Source: Membranipora membranacea (lineage: Eukaryota; Bryozoa; Gymnolaemata; Cheilostomatida; Membraniporidae). From it: a stretch of DNA of 64,000 nucleotides. The notes beneath the pieces were generated by a model, which did not search any database, was not told the origin of the DNA, and was given only the letters and a program-made list of their open reading frames with translations. Positions 59,600-64,000 of the stretch are shown one piece after another (position 1 is the first letter of the stretch; every line of letters starts with the position of its first letter). The stretch is from positions 5,458,001 to 5,522,000 of the forward strand of contig OU612072.1 of NCBI GenBank assembly GCA_914767715.1, given 5' to 3'. The position numbers and the translations under genes were made by a program.

Positions 59600-62500
59600 A
59601 GAAATCGCGCTATGCTAGTATTGATTATTTTAGTGAAAATACTATGTTGATGCAAGGGTAATCATCTGTTATCTGGAATGGGGAACCCTGCCTGAAAGAC
59701 ATAGACACGTTATAAATATATATAATCAGACAGAGGTATATTTTGGTACTATGTATTGTAATGAAGCTTGTATAATTTGTAAAACTGATTTATTATCCTA
59801 GCAGCAAGGGCAAGGTTTACATAAGAGTGTTGTAGGTTCCACAAAAAGAAGAAGAAGATAACTAATCAATAGACACTGTTTCTAGGCAGATTACTATTGA
59901 CCTGCGCACTTAATGTTTATATAAATCTCTTGAGTAGAGTGCTGTGTTGGCAGGAGGTTAACTAGAGGAAGGGGGGATAAAGCAACTGCTTAGAGATCAA
60001 AAGAAATCTATCAATGATCAAATTTATTTGTAAACAAATATTTTACAACTGCTTTGCCTTATCTACTTGAGGACCGAGTGTTGAAATTGTTGATAAAACA
60101 CTGTCAATCCCAATTAAACAGAGTGTCTTGTGTTAGGAGAAGCCTGGATAATATATGATATCTATTGGCCCGGATATCAGCCAATTTAAACTGATATTGA
60201 ATGTCTTCCATGTTGGCTACAAATAATAATACAATGGCATAAAACTCCTAGACTTCCCCAATGATTGTTTGAGGTACCAGTACCTTGCTATGCAGTACAT
60301 GTAACCTAGCCAGCTTGAGGCTATTTTTGTTTCCTGGTGAATTCCCAATGATAAATTATCCTTTCAATTTCCAGGAAGTGAGTCTACAATCTCCCCCCCC
60401 CCCCCCGCCGCATCACATCTAATGCGAGAAGACGAGTACAGAAGGAATGATGAACTTTAATGTGCCCTCAATGGTAAATGTTTAAACTGGCACCCAGCAT
60501 AGGCGGTGAAATTTTCCATATTGTATATCAAGGGTCAATAGATAATGGGAAACTGCGCAATATATACAAACTCTCAATTATCGCTACTGTAAACTCATTT
60601 TGGCAAATAATTTGTCACTATTTTTGTGTAGCATACTGACCTATTGACTACTGCAATCTCCGCCCACAATATTTTAATTTTCAGGTGGGTTCTGGTTGTC
60701 TCCCCGTATGAAGAAAAGAGATAACTCCCAATATACATTTGGTCTGGATCATAAAATCTGGCAGTGTTTGATTAAAACTTATGTTGCGTTTTTAGATTCA
60801 TGCATTAATCTCAACACAGAAGTCTTGTTTGTACGTACACCTCAAGATTACACAGCAAATTGTCAATATATAACGGTCCTGATTTTATAACGCTGCATTC
60901 AAAACCCGACAAACCAATAGCAGAATGATTTTGAGTGGCTATATGATGAGTATTGAGTTTTGAAAAAGGCTTTTTGAGCTAGCAAGACAGTCTAGTTCAT
61001 AAATAATGTAATCGGGAAATTAGATTTTGTACCAATTGAGTGGGAAAAAGGAAAAACGTTCATATCGAAGTGTAGATGAATGCAAAAGTATTATATGATA
61101 AAAGCAAAGGTACAATCTGATTGCCTACTGCCAGAGTCTAAACAACCAAACTGTAAATGCACATAGGTCGTACCCAAGAGCAAAAACTAGCTGCAGTCAC
61201 CACTGCCCAATAGACAGGAAGTTAGGTTCAGGGGTACGCAAGTCTGAGAGCCTTACTCCACTCCCTTTGGATATTTAAAGCCCTCTCAACCCAATTGTTG
61301 TCGGTGTTCTTTAGCCGTAAATCGTTTTTTTAAAGAACCGTAATGGAGCAACGAGTTTTTATTGACATATTCATCAATGAGGGGGTTTTGTGGTTACACT
61401 CTAATTGATCTCTAAACTAGCTATTTAACAATATTTGGAGCATAGCTCCTAGTCTATCTACCTTGCCTTCCACCCTGTGGACACAAGATGCCACATTTAG
61501 ATAGAGGGTTACAAAATGGCAGATGATTCTCACAAGCAATTACATCGGGCCTCATCTTTATATATAATTACTCTAATTGCACACGACACAACTCAGCACA
61601 AAGTCTAATAATTAGACAGACGCACCATCTCAAGTTACAGACAACCTGGAGCATCTTTTTGATTAAACCCAACAAATTGTGTATCAGAGGATAGGACAAG
61701 CTATATCATTGGACAGACCTAACAAAGTTATACGAGCTTGTAGGTTCTCAAGATGCTCTCGAATTCTCTGAAAATTGAGAATTATTTGAGATATTGATTT
61801 TCGAGCTAGAAGTTGCCCCTGAACTATAAGCTCCAGTCGAGGCAGTAGACTTAATTTTGAAATCTAATCTCAAGTGGTTTAGTTTCATAATATACTAATA
61901 TATGACAACTCCATTCTTTTGTTGCGCAATGCCTCTTGCCCAATTTCTCCCCTGCTCTCCTGCATCCACTTTCTGAAGGGGAGATTAATCCTGGGAAGAC
62001 CCCTCTACGGCTACTCACAGTATTGTGAGCATTGACCAATGATATTAAAAAACCATCTGTGGTTTCGGCTCTGAGCTTATCTATCAATAAACCTCTTATA
62101 TAGTTGAGGGTCATGGTTAGCTCTGCCTAGCAGTATATTGAAACAGTTATAAATGTATCCGCTACAAGATCAGGCTCTTATCTGCTAGTATACCAAGGCT
62201 CTGTTAGGCTAACGTGATCCACTAGTAAGTCCTTCTCTACCAAAACTCCCAAGGTCTGGCCCTCATTCCTGGTTGTGTGCTAAAGCTCTGCTAGGTTGAC
62301 ATAATTTTGCTCGTTTTTTTAGCTTGAATTCCAGACTCTCACCATGTAATGGTTGAGTCAACCACAATCACCCTTTTCTTTTTTCCAGTACTTCCTTCGA
62401 AAACCCAGTTGAGAATCTCTTTAAAGGGGTTCGTAAGTACAGAATGAAAATAGTATTTGGATGGGCATAGTTCCCAATATTAAGAAAGATTACGTGACAT

Positions 62501-62880
62501 ATTCTATTGACTTTTTATTCAGAATTCTTTTATTAATATTCAAACTTGCTTCCGAGCTGTGTCAGTGGCATGGCCCCAGAATGCAATTCTGTAGAGTAAA
62601 TTTGGGTGAAAAAAGGAGTAATATAGGTCTACCATAGTATTGGTATCTTATGTGAAAAATAATGCCTAAAATTCGTGTTTAAATTGAGTCTGTTGGCAAT
62701 GCACTGAGTTCGAACTTTTGAGATTTCTTGCCTTGGTAGGTTTTGGTCAGTCAAGCAAATATTAGTGTCATCTGTATAAAAGATAATTGAGTGAGGAAAC
62801 TGCTTTCAACCAAGTCATTGATTAAGTTTAATATGGGCCTAAAGTCAAAATCTGAGTTTTATGTAAAATGCATGTTGTAG
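59600..62880. other. No gene seen
   Basis: Short chance frames only. A poly-C run near 60392-60407 is the only low-complexity feature. Confidence 0.45.
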
Positions 62881-62888
62881 TATAGAAG

Positions 62889-63797
62889 TAGGATTACATC
62901 AAGGATTTGCACTTAGCCCTTTCCTTTTCATATTGATCTCGGATGTCATCACCGAGGATATTCAGGAGGACCCGCTGTGGGCAATGCTGTTTGCTGACGA
63001 CCTTGTTCTTCGCGATGAAACTAGGGAGAGGATGGAAGAGAGAGACTGGAGAACTGGAGGGGGTGTTTAGAAGATGCAGGATTAAAAGTAAGTAGGCCAA
63101 AGACAGAACATCTACCGCCAGCCAGAAATTTACAAAGGATATAGAAATGAAGAAGTATGATGTAGAAGGTTCAACTGATCTGCCGCAGGTATCAGCATTC
63201 AAATACCTGGGAACCACAATAGATCAAGAGGGAGGATGCGGAATAGAAATTGCAAAGAGGGTAGAGAAGGCATGGAATAGATGGAGAGAGCTGACAGGAG
63301 TGCTTTGCGAGAAGAAAATTCCCACCAAGCTCAAGGTTCTATTGTACAAGACGGCAATAAAACCTACACTGATGTATGGAAATGATATCTGGCCACTGAC
63401 TCAACAAAGACAAGAAGACAAGATAAGTGCAACTGAGATGAGGATGCTCCAACACATTTATAATAAAGACTGGGAAGAGCATAAAACAAATGAGAGTATA
63501 AGGGAGGAGGCCAAAATAGAAGCGATAGCAATAGGTATGAAGAGGAGGCGTCTTCAATGGTATGGACATGTACGCAGGAGAGATAGGGAGGAAAATATTA
63601 GAATGGTGGCTGAGATTAGAATACATGGAAAGAGAAAGAGAGGGAGGCCAAAGAAAAGATGGATGGATACAGCGAAGGATGAAATGCTGAGATGGGGCCT
63701 CTCAGATGAAGATGTTGATGATAGAATCAGATGGCATTCTCTGATAGAACTTGGTGCCATGCAGGGCCGCCACCCATCCCGGAACACGGCGGGCTAG
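62889..63797 (+). pseudogene. Non-LTR retrotransposon reverse transcriptase, 3' part
   Basis: VGLHQGFALSPFLFILISDV and AMLFADDLVL (catalytic FADD) are followed, after frameshifts near 63045 and 63140, by a long frame from 63147. That frame reads AFKYLGTTIDQEGGCG, RWRELTGVLCEKKIP, KPTLMYGNDIWPLT, LQWYGHVRRRDREE and RWHSLIELG. This is the usual order of the RT palm end, thumb and C-terminal tail. The 5' endonuclease and fingers are absent. Confidence 0.85.
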
Positions 63798-63839
63798 CCT
63801 AGCCCGCCGTGTTCCGGGATGGGTGGCGGCCCTGCATGG
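63757..63839. repeat. Perfect 83-bp palindrome
   Basis: 41-bp arms pair without mismatch around a single C at 63798; the centre is GCGGGCTAGCCTAGCCCGC. The left arm encodes the end of the RT frame (MQGRHPSRNTAG). Confidence 0.98.
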
Positions 63840-64000
63840 TAAGAAAGTGAGAAAGCATGTTGTAGTATGCCATTGTTGAATTAATAATTGGTCTTAAAAG
63901 GGTTAATCAACAGTTGATATGTTGAATAAAATTCTGCTTTATTGAAAGTAAAATCTTTAGGAAGGCTAAACAATTTGATTATTCACGCTGCGAAACCAAA

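Noticed and set aside
61851-62114. Minus-strand 87-residue frame
   Set aside because: No recognisable motif, no splice partner; chance frame in plain intergenic DNA.

Overview
This is eukaryotic, animal-type DNA. It is AT-rich, genes are split by short introns with GT..AG boundaries, and the receptor domains (fucolectin-type FTP, fibronectin III) are metazoan. Frequent 'taggccta' motifs, a BEL/Pao retrotransposon and P-superfamily transposase remnants suggest a marine invertebrate. An echinoderm or related deuterostome is plausible, but the species cannot be fixed from the sequence.

The backbone is a divergent pair of paralogous type I receptors. Gene A (minus strand, 7671 down to 196, continuing off the left edge) has 14 exons with every splice phase compatible and no stop codon. 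They encode a signal peptide, an FTP lectin domain, fibronectin-III-like repeats, a conserved membrane-proximal module and one transmembrane helix. Gene B (plus strand, 30932 to 47626) has the same exon plan, with nine exons identical in length to gene A. Its lectin/FN3 half carries stops, frameshifts and an exact 335-bp tandem duplication, and one intron has swollen from about 0.4 kb to 9.5 kb. Its last exons (transmembrane helix and a tyrosine-rich tail without kinase or phosphatase domain) remain open. About 310 bp upstream of both start codons is also conserved.

The rest is dominated by mobile DNA. From 12.6 to 18.1 kb lies a decayed BEL/Pao retrotransposon. From 23.2 to 26.5 kb lies a decayed P-superfamily DNA transposon with about 280-bp inverted ends. 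The 9.5-kb insertion in gene B has about 125-bp inverted ends and carries a possible unknown spliced gene and tRNA-derived SINE heads. From 50.9 to 53.8 kb, the open 3' exons of a second P-like transposase converge on a C2H2-zinc-finger/transposase-like gene. From 54.86 to 57.58 kb lies a 2.7-kb fold-back element made almost entirely of inverted arms. It has about 350-bp internal repeats and C-rich terminal arrays, and sits at the edge of a dispersed repeat whose other copy (18.5 to 19.0 kb) lacks it. Non-LTR reverse transcriptase fragments occur at 19.1, 50.65 and 62.9-63.8 kb, the last ending in a perfect 83-bp palindrome. Two 200-bp assembly gaps (8384-8583 and 50696-50895) interrupt genes or repeats.
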